DNA of 64,000 bases from Bordetella genomosp. 9 (GCF_002119725.1 NZ_CP021109.1:310001-374000); one strand, 5' to 3'. Numbered from the stretch's first letter, positions 44,790 to 53,753 are shown. Notes: a model not told the origin generated them from the letters alone. Numbers and translations are program-made.

Positions 44790-45557
44790 TCAGTGCAACG
44801 CCTTTTCGCCCGGGCGCAGCGTCAAGACACGCACACCGTTCCCGGTGACAGCAACGGTATGCTCGAACTGAGCCGACAATTGCCCATCGCGCGTAACCAC
44901 CGTCCAGCCGTCGTCCTCAGTTCGAATGGCACGTCGTCCTTGGTTCACCATCGGCTCTATGGTGAAAACCATGCCTTCGCGCAGTACTAGCCCCGTTCGC
45001 GGCTTGCCCCAGTGCAAAACCTGGGGGTCCTCGTGCATTTCACGACCGATACCGTGCCCACAGTATTCCCGGACGATCGAATAACCATTCCTGCGGGCAT
45101 GCCGCTCGATGGCGTGGCCCACGTCACCGAGCGTGGCACCTGGGCGGACAGCCTGGATGCCTTTCCACATCGCTTCATAAGCCACTTGCACGAGCCGCCG
45201 TGCCGGCTGCGACACCTGGCCCACCAGATAGGTCTTGCTGGAATCGGCGATGTAGCCATTCTTCTCCAGCGTGATGTCGAAATTGACGATGTCCCCGTCC
45301 TGCAGGATGTCCTCGGCGGAAGGAACGCCGTGGCAGACCACATGGTTGCGGGAGGCGTTTAGCGCGTAGGCGTAACCGTATTGCCCTTTGCTGGCCGGGC
45401 GTGCGTTGAATTCATGGACGATGAGGTCATCGACCAGATCATTGACCTGCATCGTGGACATGCCAATCAGATTCAGCCGATCAAGATGGCTGAACACCTG
45501 CGCCAAAAGCTGGCCTGACTCTGCCATCAGCGCAATTTCTTCTGGCCGCTTGGTCAT
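44790..45557 (-). CDS. map: Type I methionine aminopeptidase, cargo copy
   Basis: 255-residue M24A enzyme that removes N-terminal methionine. All five metal ligands are visible: Asp in IVNFDITLEKNG, Asp in IADSSKTYL, His in YCGHGIGREMHEDP, Glu in FTIEPMVNQG and Glu in AQFEHTVAV; the substrate His is in HGVPSAED. The chromosome must carry its own essential map, so this is an accessory copy. Its start overlaps by 4 bp the stop of a ParD-like antitoxin-type gene, forming an autoregulated-looking operon with an upstream palindrome. A broken second copy lies at 33494. Confidence 0.92.
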   Translation of the reverse strand: MTKRPEEIALMAESGQLLAQVFSHLDRLNLIGMSTMQVNDLVDDLIVHEFNARPASKGQYGYAYALNASRNHVVCHGVPSAEDILQDGDIVNFDITLEKNGYIADSSKTYLVGQVSQPARRLVQVAYEAMWKGIQAVRPGATLGDVGHAIERHARRNGYSIVREYCGHGIGREMHEDPQVLHWGKPRTGLVLREGMVFTIEPMVNQGRRAIRTEDDGWTVVTRDGQLSAQFEHTVAVTGNGVRVLTLRPGEKALH

Positions 45558-45766
45558 GCCGCCCCCATCTTGATGGGTTGTGCCACAACGCCCGCGGCCC
45601 GCAGTTCACGGGCAACGATATCGTTGAAGCTTTGCGTTGGATTCATTTCGCACAGCATGCCGATCCTGATCCAGAAGGCTGCCTGTGCGTTGATCGACCG
45701 GCACGATACTGCGCTGGCCTTGCGCAGTTGGTCATGCAGATCGTCGTCGATGTTCACGATACCCAT
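45554..45766 (-). CDS. ParD-like antitoxin-type protein
   Basis: 70 residues of the ParD_like family: GIVNIDDDLHDQLRKASAVSC and SINAQAAFWIRIGMLCEMNP resemble a ribbon-helix-helix with an extended C-terminus (QSFNDIVARELRAAG). Such proteins dimerise on DNA and usually repress their own operon. It is the first gene of a two-gene unit with map (ATGA overlap), and a 24-bp near-palindrome sits 13 bp before its ATG. No RelE/ParE-type toxin follows; the methionine aminopeptidase takes that position. Confidence 0.75.
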   Translation of the reverse strand: MGIVNIDDDLHDQLRKASAVSCRSINAQAAFWIRIGMLCEMNPTQSFNDIVARELRAAGVVAQPIKMGAA

Positions 45767-45778
45767 GTGTCTAGTTGC

Positions 45779-45802
45779 ATATGAAACGTATACGAATCAT
45801 AT
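45779..45802. promoter_or_regulatory. 24-bp near-palindromic operator before parD-like/map
   Basis: ATATGAAACGTATACGAATC... spans 45779-45802: outer ATATGA/TCATAT and inner CGTATACG match symmetrically, 20 of 24 positions. It lies 13 bp upstream of the ParD-like start, where a ribbon-helix-helix autorepressor would bind. Confidence 0.65.
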
Positions 45803-46008
45803 AGGCGTCTTGGCCGTAGCGCAAGTGAACTGCGCTGACGTGACCAAGTCGACGCCATGATGGTTTCCTAGGAGCCGGTAGCGCAGGCCTGACTCGGCGC
45901 GATAGCAATGGCGGGCCGAGTTCGCCGATCGGGCTATGACGGCATGGGCATCGGCAAGCTCGGCCAAGCTCCACTCTCGACCGAGGGCGTCGCCTTGACC
46001 TCGAACCT

Positions 46009-46401
46009 TCAGTCCCTGGCAAAAAAGGCATTCATGCCCGGCAGGTCGGACAGGTAGGTCTCGATAGCAGCGATCTTGCCATCGCGCAAGGTGCAGACCG
46101 TAGCCAGATGCTCGTCCAGTACGAGGTCATTCCGGCGTGCAGTGTTATGCAGCGAGAGCGCGACATTATCCCGGCTTACCAGAATGTGCTTGAGCTCGAA
46201 ATTCAGGCCGAAGCTGGCAATTAGCTCAGCTCTGGCAACGACTGCTTCCGCACCGACCGCTGGACCAGAGATCTGATTGTCTCCGGGCAGAACCCAGGTG
46301 GCATCGTCGGTAAGAAGCTTACGGATCGCCTGCCAGTCGCGGCGGGTCAGTGCGGCATGAAACTGCTTGGCCAAAGCAAGCTTTGTTTCGTAGGTATGCA
46401 T
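46009..46401 (-). CDS. SnoaL-like / NTF2-fold protein
   Basis: 130-residue cone-shaped alpha+beta barrel protein: ALAKQFHAALTRRDWQAIRKLLTDDATWVLPG at the start, then AVVARAELIASFG and GKIAAIETYLSDLPGMNAFF at the end, the pattern of SnoaL-like polyketide cyclase/isomerase-type domains. Such proteins may be hydrolases, isomerases or binding proteins; no catalytic set can be assigned. Divergent from the LysR at 46501 (99 bp), which probably regulates it. Confidence 0.82.
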   Translation of the reverse strand: MHTYETKLALAKQFHAALTRRDWQAIRKLLTDDATWVLPGDNQISGPAVGAEAVVARAELIASFGLNFELKHILVSRDNVALSLHNTARRNDLVLDEHLATVCTLRDGKIAAIETYLSDLPGMNAFFARD

Positions 46402-46500
46402 GACTATTCTCCTGTAGCGGGGTGTACAGCGAGATTAGACAGCGCCAGGAATGGATCTGTAAAATTGATATTTGATAGTAGTTAGCAATAGATTAAAGTT

Positions 46501-47415
46501 ATGAAGAAGCACGACATGGGTCTACTGGTGTCGTTGGATGTTCTGCTTGAAGAGGCCAACGTCACTCGTGCAGCACGACGCTTAGCCATCAGCCAGCCTG
46601 CACTCTCAGCCCAATTGGCCCGCTTGCGGCAGGTGCTTGATGATCCTTTGCTGGTGCCGGCCGAGCGCGGCCGAGGTATGCGGTTGACGCCACGTGCAGC
46701 GCAGCTGAAATCACCCCTGCATGAGTTGCTGACACGGCTTGAGGATCTTGTCGAGGCGCCCTACGCTTTCGATCCCAGCACGGCCAAGCGCGATTTCACG
46801 ATCGCCCTCAATGACAATGCCGCGATGACGATTGGACTGGATCTCATCGAGTGCATTCGGAAGCAGTCGTATGCAGGCATTAGATTGGCCATGCTCCAGA
46901 TACCCCGGGATGAGGTCCTGGATCTTGCAGCTCGCGGCCGCATCGACCTGGTGATCGGCACCCGAGCCTTCATGCCCCCTGGTTTGCGCACCCATGATCT
47001 GGTCGACGACAGGTTTCAGGTGGCCCAACGCAAAGGGCATCCTCGCGGCACGGCTGCAATGACGCTGGAGCAATACTGCGCTTATGAGCATGTGCTGGTG
47101 TCTACCAATGGCAGTTATCACAGTGGGATCGATGATTTTCTTGCAGAGCTGGGGCATTATCGACACACCACGGTATCCGTGCAGTACTACACAGCGGTGC
47201 CACCGATACTTGAGCGCACGAACTGCCTGGCGACGTTGCCTGAGCGCTTCCTACACCGCTTTGATCACATGATCGACCGCTTCGACCTCCCATTCGCATT
47301 CGATCCGTTCCAGCTGCAGGTCGGTTGGCATCCGCGCTTTGACGAAGATTTAGGACATCAGTGGCTGCGTGAACAGCTGATTGCGGTGAGGCTGTTGGTT
47401 TCCACGCAGAACTGA
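46501..47415 (+). CDS. LysR family regulator, C-terminus altered by IS21
   Basis: 304 residues of the NodD/LeuO-like LysR group: LLVSLDVLLEEANVTRAARRLAISQPALSAQLARLRQVLDDPLLV (in helices) gives the DNA-binding domain; FDPSTAKRDFTIALND and GRIDLVIGTRAF start the effector domain. The IS21 element begins at 47393, so the last seven residues (LVSTQN part) and the stop codon come from the IS end. The loss is small and the protein may still work. Divergent from the SnoaL-like gene. Confidence 0.85.
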   Translation: MKKHDMGLLVSLDVLLEEANVTRAARRLAISQPALSAQLARLRQVLDDPLLVPAERGRGMRLTPRAAQLKSPLHELLTRLEDLVEAPYAFDPSTAKRDFTIALNDNAAMTIGLDLIECIRKQSYAGIRLAMLQIPRDEVLDLAARGRIDLVIGTRAFMPPGLRTHDLVDDRFQVAQRKGHPRGTAAMTLEQYCAYEHVLVSTNGSYHSGIDDFLAELGHYRHTTVSVQYYTAVPPILERTNCLATLPERFLHRFDHMIDRFDLPFAFDPFQLQVGWHPRFDEDLGHQWLREQLIAVRLLVSTQN

Positions 47416-47505
47416 GCCAGTTAGGCAGATAATTTCCATTGAGAACTGAGCCATGTGAACCTTCCCCCCAACGCGGTGAGCGACGGGGGCAGCGGAGTGA
47501 TCCAC

Positions 47506-49038
47506 ATGGGACTTTTAAACATCATCCGGCGCATGGCGCTGCGAGAGAAGCAGTCGATCCGCGAGATCAGCCGGCGCACCGGTCTGTCGCGCAACACGAT
47601 CGCGAAGTATTTGAGCGCGGGTACGATAGAGCCGACGTTCACGGTACCGGAACGACCGAGCAAGCTTGATCCTTTTGCCGACAAACTCGCGGCCTGGCTG
47701 AAGACCGAGACCGGAAAGTCGCGCAAGCAGCGCCGAACACTGAAGCAGCTTCATTCCGATCTGGTGGTTCTCGGCTTTACCGGCTCCTATGGTCGGGTCG
47801 CCGCATTCGCTCGTGATTGGCGGGCTGATCGGCAACGTGAGCAGCAGACGACGGGCCGCGGCATATTCGTTCCGCTGTCTTTCCGACCAGGCGAAGCATT
47901 CCATTTCGATTGGAGTGAGGACTATGCCGTGATAGGCGGCGAGCGCACGAAGCTTCAGGTCGCGCATATCAAGCTATCGCACAGTCGCGCGTTTTTTGTC
48001 AGGGCCTACCTGTTGCAGACGCATGAGATTCTGTTTGACGCCCATTGGCACGGCTTCCGCGTGTTTGGCGGCGTGCCTGGTCGTGGCATCTACGATAACA
48101 TGAAGACAGCGGTCGATCGTGTGGGCCGCGGCAAGGAGCGACAGGTCAACATCCGTTTCCTTGCGATGACGAACCATTACGTCTTTGCGCCAGAGTTCTG
48201 CAATCCCGCCGCGGGCTGGGAGAAGGGGCAGGTCGAGAAGAACGTCCAGGATGCCCGACCGCGGCTGTGGCAACAGATGCCCGACTTTCCAGATTTGGGG
48301 GCATTGAATATCTGGCTGGAACAGCATTGCCAGGACCTGTGGCGGGAGACAGCGCATGGCACCTTGTCCGGCTCGATCGCGGATGTTTGGGCTGATGAGC
48401 GGGCAGCATTGATGGCGCTCCCCGCCATGTTTGACGGCTTCGTCGAGCAGAGCAAGCGCGTCTCGCCGACATGCCTGATCACCTTCGAGCGCAATCGTTA
48501 CAGCGTGCCTGCGTCTTTTGCGAACCGGCCCGTCAGCCTGAGGATTTATCCCGAGCGACTGGTCGTTGCGGCCGAGGGCAATATCCTTTGCGAACATCCG
48601 CGGATCATAGAACGCAGCCACGACAAACCGCCGAGGACGATTTACGACTGGCGCCATTACCTTGCGGTCATCCAGCGCAAGCCTGGAGCACTGCGCAATG
48701 GCGCACCCTTCCTGGAATTGCCGCTGGCCTTTCGACAGCTGCAGGAGCAGATGCTGCGCCGCCCTGGTGGTGATCGTGAGATGGCCGATATCCTTGCCCT
48801 CGTCCTTCATCACAACGAACAGGCCGTCATCAGTGCTGTGGAATTGGCTTTGGATCAAGGCGTGGCAACCAAAATGCATGTGCTAAACCTGCTGCATATG
48901 CTGATCGACGATAAGACGACTGACGGTCCCGACGTCGATACGCCACAGGCACTGACTTTGCTGCGCGAACCCAAGGCCAATGTCGAACGCTATGATGGCC
49001 TGCGTGTCCGGATCGTTGGAGGTCGCCATGCGTCATGA
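47506..49038 (+). CDS. istA: IS21 transposase IstA
   Basis: 510-residue transposase: N-terminal helix-turn-helix ([24 protein letters not shown]), DDE core with the first Asp in [14 protein letters not shown], second Asp in [11 protein letters not shown] and Glu in [16 protein letters not shown]; Mu-type C-terminal beta-barrel ([21 protein letters not shown] in pieces). The ATG at 47506 is used, although a GTG at 47455 is in frame. Overlaps istB by 11 bp. Confidence 0.93.
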   Translation: MGLLNIIRRMALREKQSIREISRRTGLSRNTIAKYLSAGTIEPTFTVPERPSKLDPFADKLAAWLKTETGKSRKQRRTLKQLHSDLVVLGFTGSYGRVAAFARDWRADRQREQQTTGRGIFVPLSFRPGEAFHFDWSEDYAVIGGERTKLQVAHIKLSHSRAFFVRAYLLQTHEILFDAHWHGFRVFGGVPGRGIYDNMKTAVDRVGRGKERQVNIRFLAMTNHYVFAPEFCNPAAGWEKGQVEKNVQDARPRLWQQMPDFPDLGALNIWLEQHCQDLWRETAHGTLSGSIADVWADERAALMALPAMFDGFVEQSKRVSPTCLITFERNRYSVPASFANRPVSLRIYPERLVVAAEGNILCEHPRIIERSHDKPPRTIYDWRHYLAVIQRKPGALRNGAPFLELPLAFRQLQEQMLRRPGGDREMADILALVLHHNEQAVISAVELALDQGVATKMHVLNLLHMLIDDKTTDGPDVDTPQALTLLREPKANVERYDGLRVRIVGGRHAS

Positions 49039-49822
49039 TCCAGCCAGTGCCGCCGTCGTCATCATGCTGCGAAGCCTGAAGATGTATGGCATGTCCCAAG
49101 CCGTCAGTGACCTGATCGAGCAAGGTGCTCCAGCCTTTGATGCAGCCGTGCCGATCCTGTCCCAGTTGCTGAAAGCCGAGATGGCCGAGCGCGAGGTCCG
49201 GTCCATCGCCTATCACATGAAGGCTGCCCGCTTCCCAGCCTACAAGGACCTCTCCGGATACGACTTCGCCGCCAGCGAAATCAACGAAGAGACGGTGCGC
49301 CAATTGCATAGATGCGAGTTCATCGACGGCGCGCAGAATATCGTGCTTGTCGGCGGACCGGGCACAGGAAAAACACATGTCGCCACCGCCCTCGGCATCC
49401 AGGCGATCGAGCATCACCGTCGAAAGGTCCGATTCTTCTCGACCATCGAATTGGTCAACGCGCTTGAGCAGGAGAAGGCTAAAGGCAAGGCGGGGCAGAT
49501 CGCAGAGACCTTGGTCCGCCTTGATCTGCTCATCCTCGACGAGTTGGGATACCTGCCGTTCAGCGCCTCAGGGGGAGCACTGCTCTTCCACCTTCTGAGC
49601 AAGCTCTATGAACGGACGAGCGTTGTGATTACCACCAACCTCAGCTTCAGCGAATGGGCAACCGTCTTCGGCGACGCCAAGATGACAACCGCATTGCTCG
49701 ATCGCCTGACCCACCGCTGCCATATCCTGGAAACAGGGAACGACAGCTTCCGCTTCAAGGCCAGCTCGGCAGCCGCAGCACAGAAGAGAGGACAAAACGC
49801 CAATCCCTTGACTAAACCCTGA
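49028..49822 (+). CDS. istB: IS21 helper ATPase IstB
   Basis: 264-residue AAA+ ATPase that assembles on target DNA and activates IstA. Walker [17 protein letters not shown], Walker [13 protein letters not shown], sensor [10 protein letters not shown], and the C-terminal [17 protein letters not shown] arginine-finger block are all intact. Together with istA it makes a seemingly functional IS21 element. Confidence 0.95.
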   Translation: MRHDPASAAVVIMLRSLKMYGMSQAVSDLIEQGAPAFDAAVPILSQLLKAEMAEREVRSIAYHMKAARFPAYKDLSGYDFAASEINEETVRQLHRCEFIDGAQNIVLVGGPGTGKTHVATALGIQAIEHHRRKVRFFSTIELVNALEQEKAKGKAGQIAETLVRLDLLILDELGYLPFSASGGALLFHLLSKLYERTSVVITTNLSFSEWATVFGDAKMTTALLDRLTHRCHILETGNDSFRFKASSAAAAQKRGQNANPLTKP

Positions 49823-49836
49823 TCAGAAAACCATAC

Positions 49837-50571
49837 TTAGAGGTGGCTCACTTCTCGGTGGAAAAACTGGCTCAGTTCCGCGTGCAAACCAACACCTTGA
49901 AGACCTAGAGCCGTGCCCGGACGCCAAATGCGACCGATTATCCGCCAGAAGGACTCCCGTTGACCCGCATGCGGTGCCACCGCTGGCAGCCGATAGATGG
50001 CAGCTAACCCGACGAGTGGCAGCACCGTGCAGGCAACCATCAGCCAAGCGAAGCCGAGCCTATTCAGGAGCGCAAGTCCCAATGGACCACCCGCTGCGTA
50101 GGCACCGTACATACCGACGCCAACGAGCGACATGACCCGGCCAGTTCTCGCCTGCCCCATCAGCCCAATGGCCCAGCTTATCATGCCCACATTAGCAACG
50201 CTCTCGCCGAGACCAAGCAGAAGGCGCCCGACGATCAGCACCGCGTAGCTGCCGCCCATGGGAAGTTGAGGCCAACTCGCGGTGAAGCAGATCAGCCCGG
50301 CCGCAGCATAGAGGAACAGGCCCCGCTGCATACAATGTTTGCCTCCGAGTCGATCAACATGGGCTCCAGCCCAGCCACGCGTGAGGATCGTCGATACAAA
50401 GGTAATCCCGACAGCTAGCCCCCCGTAGGCGTTATCCAGCCCCAGGCCATGCACGACGTGGACCGGCACCGCCGGCAACGACATTGCAATAGTAAGATAC
50501 GAGAGAAACAATGCCGCTGTGAGGGCCAGAACCCGGCGATAAGCTAATTCGGGCTGTTCAACATCGGACAT
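49837..50571 (-). pseudogene. MFS transporter truncated by IS21
   Basis: N-terminal 225 residues of a major facilitator (YhhS/AraJ-like): helices VLALTAALFLSYLTIAMSLP, the GWAGAHVDRLGGKHCMQRG loop 2-3 motif, and RLLLGLGESVANVGMISWAIG. A full member has about 400 residues and 12 helices; here about six or seven remain. From 49894 leftward the frame runs into the IS21 end and gives 19 foreign residues (HAELSQFFHREVSHL) before stopping. Very unlikely to transport. The ATG at 50571 is divergent from the RHH gene. Confidence 0.85.
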
Positions 50572-50604
50572 GGGCACGCACTCACCAGCAGGGTTGATTT
50601 GATT

Positions 50605-50624
50605 CTAGTTTGCTAGCATACTAG
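50605..50624. promoter_or_regulatory. Candidate RHH operator CTAG..GCTAGC..CTAG
   Basis: CTAGTTTGCTAGCATACTAG (50605-50624) is a near-perfect dyad centred on GCTAGC, five bases before the ATG of the ribbon-helix-helix gene, in the 58-bp gap to the divergent MFS fragment. Strategic for autorepression of the RHH/VOC/methyltransferase operon. Confidence 0.65.
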
Positions 50625-50629
50625 CTCCT

Positions 50630-50833
50630 ATGGCTAGCGAAGATGTCAAGCAGTTCAACGTTTACCTTCCGGTCAGCCTGATCCGAGAGGTCAAACATCA
50701 TGCGATTGAAGCCGAAATGTCGCTCTCGGCGCTCGTTGCCGACGCGCTACGCGCGTATCTGAACGAGAAAATCAACAAGAGAGGCGATCTTCCGCGCAGC
50801 CAAAACAGACGTAGAAAAGGAGATGAACAATGA
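50630..50833 (+). CDS. CopG/Arc-type ribbon-helix-helix protein
   Basis: 67 residues: beta-strand [20 protein letters not shown] followed by [16 protein letters not shown], the classic RHH fold, and a basic tail ([14 protein letters not shown]). Probably an autorepressor binding the CTAG dyad just upstream. No clear Shine-Dalgarno precedes the ATG, hinting at a leaderless or poorly translated message. Stop overlaps the VOC gene start (ATGA). Confidence 0.8.
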   Translation: MASEDVKQFNVYLPVSLIREVKHHAIEAEMSLSALVADALRAYLNEKINKRGDLPRSQNRRRKGDEQ

Positions 50834-51192
50834 AGACCGAAGGTGTGAAAGCAATCTTCCTGACGACCCATAATTGGGGAAAGTCCGCAAAGTTCTTTCA
50901 GTCCTTGGGATACGAGCTTGACTTTGAAACCGATCATAATTCTGGACAACTGCGCAACGAGGCGGGCCCGTATCTTTTCATCGCCGAAGTGCCAGAGAAC
51001 GAGCAGCCTGCCATCCAAATGGTGCTAAAGATTCGCGATGGCGAAACCCTTGACCTTGCCCCCCCGTTTGAAGTCGTTTCGCCGTTCGCAGATACCCATT
51101 GGGGTACGCGGGAAATGACTGTCCGCGATCCGGATGGGCGGACCTGGAGCCTGGAAGCCCCAGCACAGACAAAAGCCGGCGCATCAACATGA
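50830..51192 (+). CDS. VOC (glyoxalase/bleomycin-resistance fold) protein
   Basis: 120 residues of the vicinal-oxygen-chelate fold: [27 protein letters not shown] opens the first beta-alpha-beta-beta-beta module and [16 protein letters not shown] closes the second. Metal ligands are not obvious (Glu in FIAEVP and Glu in SLEAP are candidates). Members are isomerases, dioxygenases or drug-binding proteins. Coupled by 4-bp overlaps to the RHH gene and to the methyltransferase. Confidence 0.82.
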   Translation: MKTEGVKAIFLTTHNWGKSAKFFQSLGYELDFETDHNSGQLRNEAGPYLFIAEVPENEQPAIQMVLKIRDGETLDLAPPFEVVSPFADTHWGTREMTVRDPDGRTWSLEAPAQTKAGAST

Positions 51193-52049
51193 TGCAAGGC
51201 AAGGCGAACTTGGCGCCGGAGAGCACGGCAGAACGTACCGCGCTGTGGCGTGCCCTGCACGTCGAGATCGATGCAGCGCCTCACGTCTTTGAGGACAGGG
51301 TTGGGCTTCGCCTTCTGGCGCCCGGCGCGGAGTGGCGGCGTCGTCCCGACATGGATCCCGATTTTACAAAGACCTTTCGTGCGTCGATGGTTGCCAGAGC
51401 GAGGTTTGTCGAAGATCTGGTCATTGAACAAGCGGATCGCGGCGTTGCGCAGTATGTCATTTTAGGCGCCGGCCTCGACACCTTCGCCCAACGCAGGACA
51501 GACGTTGCGTGTCGGATGCGCATCTTTGAAGTCGATCAGCCGGCGCCCCAGGAATGGAAACGCCAACGGCTGACCGCGCTTGGCTATGGCATTCCTGAAT
51601 GGTTGCGCTTTGTCCCGGTTGATTTCGAAGCAGGAGGCTCTGTCTGGCAGGCACTTGCGGAGGCGGGCTTCGATGCGAAGCAGTCGGCCATCATAGCTTC
51701 CACCGGCGTCAGCATGTACCTGACGAAAGAAGCAACTCTGGCAACTTTCCGTCAGGTCGCGGCGCTTGCGCCAGGATCGACACTCGCCATGACGTTCATG
51801 TTGCCGCTCTATCTCATGCCGCCTGATGTTCGGCTACAGCTTGGGCAGGCGCTCGAGGGTGCACGCGCAAGCGGAACACCATTCATTAGCTTATTCGCGC
51901 CTGAAGAGATAATGGCCATGGCTCGGAGTGCCGGCTTTCAGGATGTTCGGCATGTCCCCCCGAGCGCACTTGCACAACGCTACTTCACGAACCGGAAGGA
52001 TGGCTTGCAATTATCGAGCGCGGAAGAGTTCTTGGTCGCGACGACCTAG
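51189..52049 (+). CDS. SAM-dependent methyltransferase, leucine-carboxyl-methyltransferase type
   Basis: 286-residue member of the LCM/YktD-like family: ESTAERTALWRALHVE, FEDRVGLRLLAP, the SAM-binding YVILGAGLDTFAQR and EVDQPAPQEWKRQRL, then ASTGVSMYLTKEATLATF. These are hallmark segments of the TIGR00027-type O-methyltransferases. ATG at 51189 overlaps the VOC stop. Ends convergent with, and overlapping by 4 bp, the nucleotidyltransferase gene. Substrate unknown. Confidence 0.87.
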   Translation: MMQGKANLAPESTAERTALWRALHVEIDAAPHVFEDRVGLRLLAPGAEWRRRPDMDPDFTKTFRASMVARARFVEDLVIEQADRGVAQYVILGAGLDTFAQRRTDVACRMRIFEVDQPAPQEWKRQRLTALGYGIPEWLRFVPVDFEAGGSVWQALAEAGFDAKQSAIIASTGVSMYLTKEATLATFRQVAALAPGSTLAMTFMLPLYLMPPDVRLQLGQALEGARASGTPFISLFAPEEIMAMARSAGFQDVRHVPPSALAQRYFTNRKDGLQLSSAEEFLVATT

Positions 52050-52666
52050 AACTCTGGTTGACGAGGCCCTTTCAGCCAGTCTTCAAACTCAGACAGGCTG
52101 GTTACGCCGTATTCGAGTACAGCTTCATAAACTTGAAAGCTGGATGGGCGTCTACCTGAACAGGAACCGTTCGCCAGCGCGGTTTTGATCGCCAAAATCG
52201 ACTGGCGAGCGGAAGTGGTCAGCTTTGACGGAATTGTGCGAAGATGTTTGAGATCAGGCTGCCTCTCCGGCTCGTCGACAAACCAGATGTCAAAGGTCCA
52301 GTCTCGGCCGGTCTCGTCGCGACAGGTTACCCCCAGATACAGGCCATCGGGATATTTTTCGACATCACTGTTCCAGATACCCGTATCATTGCGGAATTGA
52401 ACAGAGCCTATAGAAGCATGCATAGCCAGCTTCCCGCCAAGTTCAGCCACCGCGCGGTGCGTCTCCTCATCCAGCTTCTTGCACGTAACGGTGATGTCGA
52501 TATCCCGGCGGACCATCAGACCCAGTGCGGAACTTCCCACGCGCGTCGGACTTCCGATCTCTGACAGCAAGTTGTCCAAGCCGAGCGCATCTATTAGCGC
52601 GTCGGCTTCGGCCTGCAACTTCGCTTGATGAATGAGTAATTCTGATAACCCATCAGTTTTCGACAT
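52046..52666 (-). CDS. Nucleotidyltransferase-fold protein
   Basis: 206 residues. The GSSALGLMVRRDIDITVTCK segment carries the polymerase-beta-like GS..DxD signature of nucleotidyltransferases; DWTFDIWFVDEP may supply the third acid. Small NTases of this kind modify antibiotics, tRNA or proteins (MNT type); with no HEPN partner nearby no class is assigned. The C-terminus has a helical part (SSFQVYEAVLEYGVTSLSEFEDWL). Fifteen bp from the MarR gene, same direction, possibly co-transcribed. Confidence 0.75.
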   Translation of the reverse strand: MSKTDGLSELLIHQAKLQAEADALIDALGLDNLLSEIGSPTRVGSSALGLMVRRDIDITVTCKKLDEETHRAVAELGGKLAMHASIGSVQFRNDTGIWNSDVEKYPDGLYLGVTCRDETGRDWTFDIWFVDEPERQPDLKHLRTIPSKLTTSARQSILAIKTALANGSCSGRRPSSFQVYEAVLEYGVTSLSEFEDWLKGPRQPEF

Positions 52667-52680
52667 CTATACAACCCCTT

Positions 52681-53181
52681 TTACCGCTTATCAGCGCTGT
52701 CATTTTGAGTTTCCAGGTTTCTAAGGCTTCTAACGAAATCGCTCGCGATCTCTGCGCTGCGTTCTGTAAAATCTATGAGCAGGTTCAATTCGGCCGCCGA
52801 GTAGCGGTTAAACAGCCGTTCCGTCGCCGCCTGGAGAGGATGATAGATCGCTGCGAGTGCGCCTATGTTCTCGGGACGCAGCCGGACGTAGACACGTCGA
52901 CGATCTTGCGGATCACGCTCACGAGTGACGTAACCGCCCTGCTCCAACCGATCGATCAGGCTCGTGACGGCTCCGGTCGTCAAGCCAGTATGCCGCGCCA
53001 AGTCACCTGCGGTGGCACAGCCGCGTAATTGAATCAGATCGAGGCACTCAAGGGCTGTAGGAGTGAGCCCGACTGCGTCGGCGACTGCCTGGCTAATTAA
53101 GATACTCTGGGCGCTAGCTATCCGAAGCGCTACGCCAAGCCTCGTCATCTGGTCTGTCCGCCGCTGATTTGACTTTACCAT
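52681..53181 (-). CDS. MarR family regulator
   Basis: 166 residues. The winged helix reads LTPTALECLDLIQLRGCATAGDLARHTGLTTGAVTSLIDRLEQGGYVTRERDPQDRRRV in successive elements (about 45-105), the typical MarR core with the DxRRxYV-like wing. ATG at 53181 chosen. Divergent from a membrane protein and a LysE-type exporter (62-bp gap), suggesting it represses export or a stress response. Confidence 0.87.
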   Translation of the reverse strand: MVKSNQRRTDQMTRLGVALRIASAQSILISQAVADAVGLTPTALECLDLIQLRGCATAGDLARHTGLTTGAVTSLIDRLEQGGYVTRERDPQDRRRVYVRLRPENIGALAAIYHPLQAATERLFNRYSAAELNLLIDFTERSAEIASDFVRSLRNLETQNDSADKR

Positions 53182-53197
53182 CAGATTCCCTTGGCAA

Positions 53198-53221
53198 TCA
53201 AGATAATTGATCGTCAAGATA
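53198..53221. promoter_or_regulatory. Direct repeat TCAAGATA x2, candidate MarR site
   Basis: TCAAGATA occurs at 53198-53205 and 53214-53221, 16 bp apart, on either side of AATTGATCG in the 61-bp gap between the divergent marR and membrane-protein genes. Also contains imperfect dyads (AATTGATC). A plausible regulator-binding region. Confidence 0.4.
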
Positions 53222-53242
53222 TCACAGTTGGAGGCATCCGCA

Positions 53243-53707
53243 ATGCATGGCGTGCTCGCTCCCTTCGCAGCCTTTACCGCGCTTGCTCTTGCCGCCATGA
53301 GCCTAGGCGGCGCGTTGTACGAGTGCCTGTTGGTGGATCGGATATGGCCTGCGAATATTCACTTGATCCAGCCGGAACAGGGTGGGCTCAACCGGAAGCT
53401 CTTCTGGATGCCTGTGCACTTTGTCTTTGAGTTCACTCTCATCGCCGCCTTGTGGCTGGTCTGGGCACATCCATCTGCACGCCTGTGCCTTTTCATTGCG
53501 GCGGCAAGCCATCTCGTTATGCGTGCCTGGTCAGGTATCTATTTCATCCCCCGCGCACTCGAGTTCGAACGAGCGAACCAAATGACGCCGGCTATGCAGG
53601 AGAAAGCAAGGAGATGGGTGCGGCTGAGCATTTGGCGCGTACCTCTAGACTTTGCGACACTGCTAGCGTTGTGTGGCGCAGTCACTGCCCTGCTGATTAG
53701 CCAATAG
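53243..53707 (+). CDS. Small integral membrane protein
   Basis: 154 residues with four membrane segments: FAAFTALALAAMSLGGALY, PVHFVFEFTLIAALWLVW, LCLFIAAASHLVMRAW and DFATLLALCGAVTALLI. No recognised domain name. GGAGG lies nine bases before the ATG at 53243. Followed 46 bp later by a LysE-type exporter in the same direction and divergent from marR, so all three are probably one regulon. Confidence 0.72.
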   Translation: MHGVLAPFAAFTALALAAMSLGGALYECLLVDRIWPANIHLIQPEQGGLNRKLFWMPVHFVFEFTLIAALWLVWAHPSARLCLFIAAASHLVMRAWSGIYFIPRALEFERANQMTPAMQEKARRWVRLSIWRVPLDFATLLALCGAVTALLISQ

Positions 53708-53753
53708 CTGCATGCCTGACCTCTTTGATATCGTTCTCCCGGAGAAAAATAGC

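Larger units (their letters stand above)
47393..49894 (+). mobile_element. IS21-family insertion sequence with istA/istB
   Basis: About 2.5 kb. The left end TGTTGGTTTCCACGCAGAAC (47393) matches the reverse complement of the right end (to 49894: TGTTGGTTTGCACGCGGAAC), and both carry a second inner repeat (GAGAACTGAGCCA / TGGCTCACTTCTC), as IS21 elements have multiple terminal repeats. It contains istA and istB. Flanks GTGAGGC and CCTTGAA do not match, so no target duplication is seen; with the MFS gene on the right truncated, an adjacent deletion or recombination after insertion is likely. Confidence 0.9.

Noticed and set aside
52046..52666. MNT/HEPN toxin-antitoxin pair
   Set aside because: Only the nucleotidyltransferase-like protein is present; neither neighbour has HEPN features.
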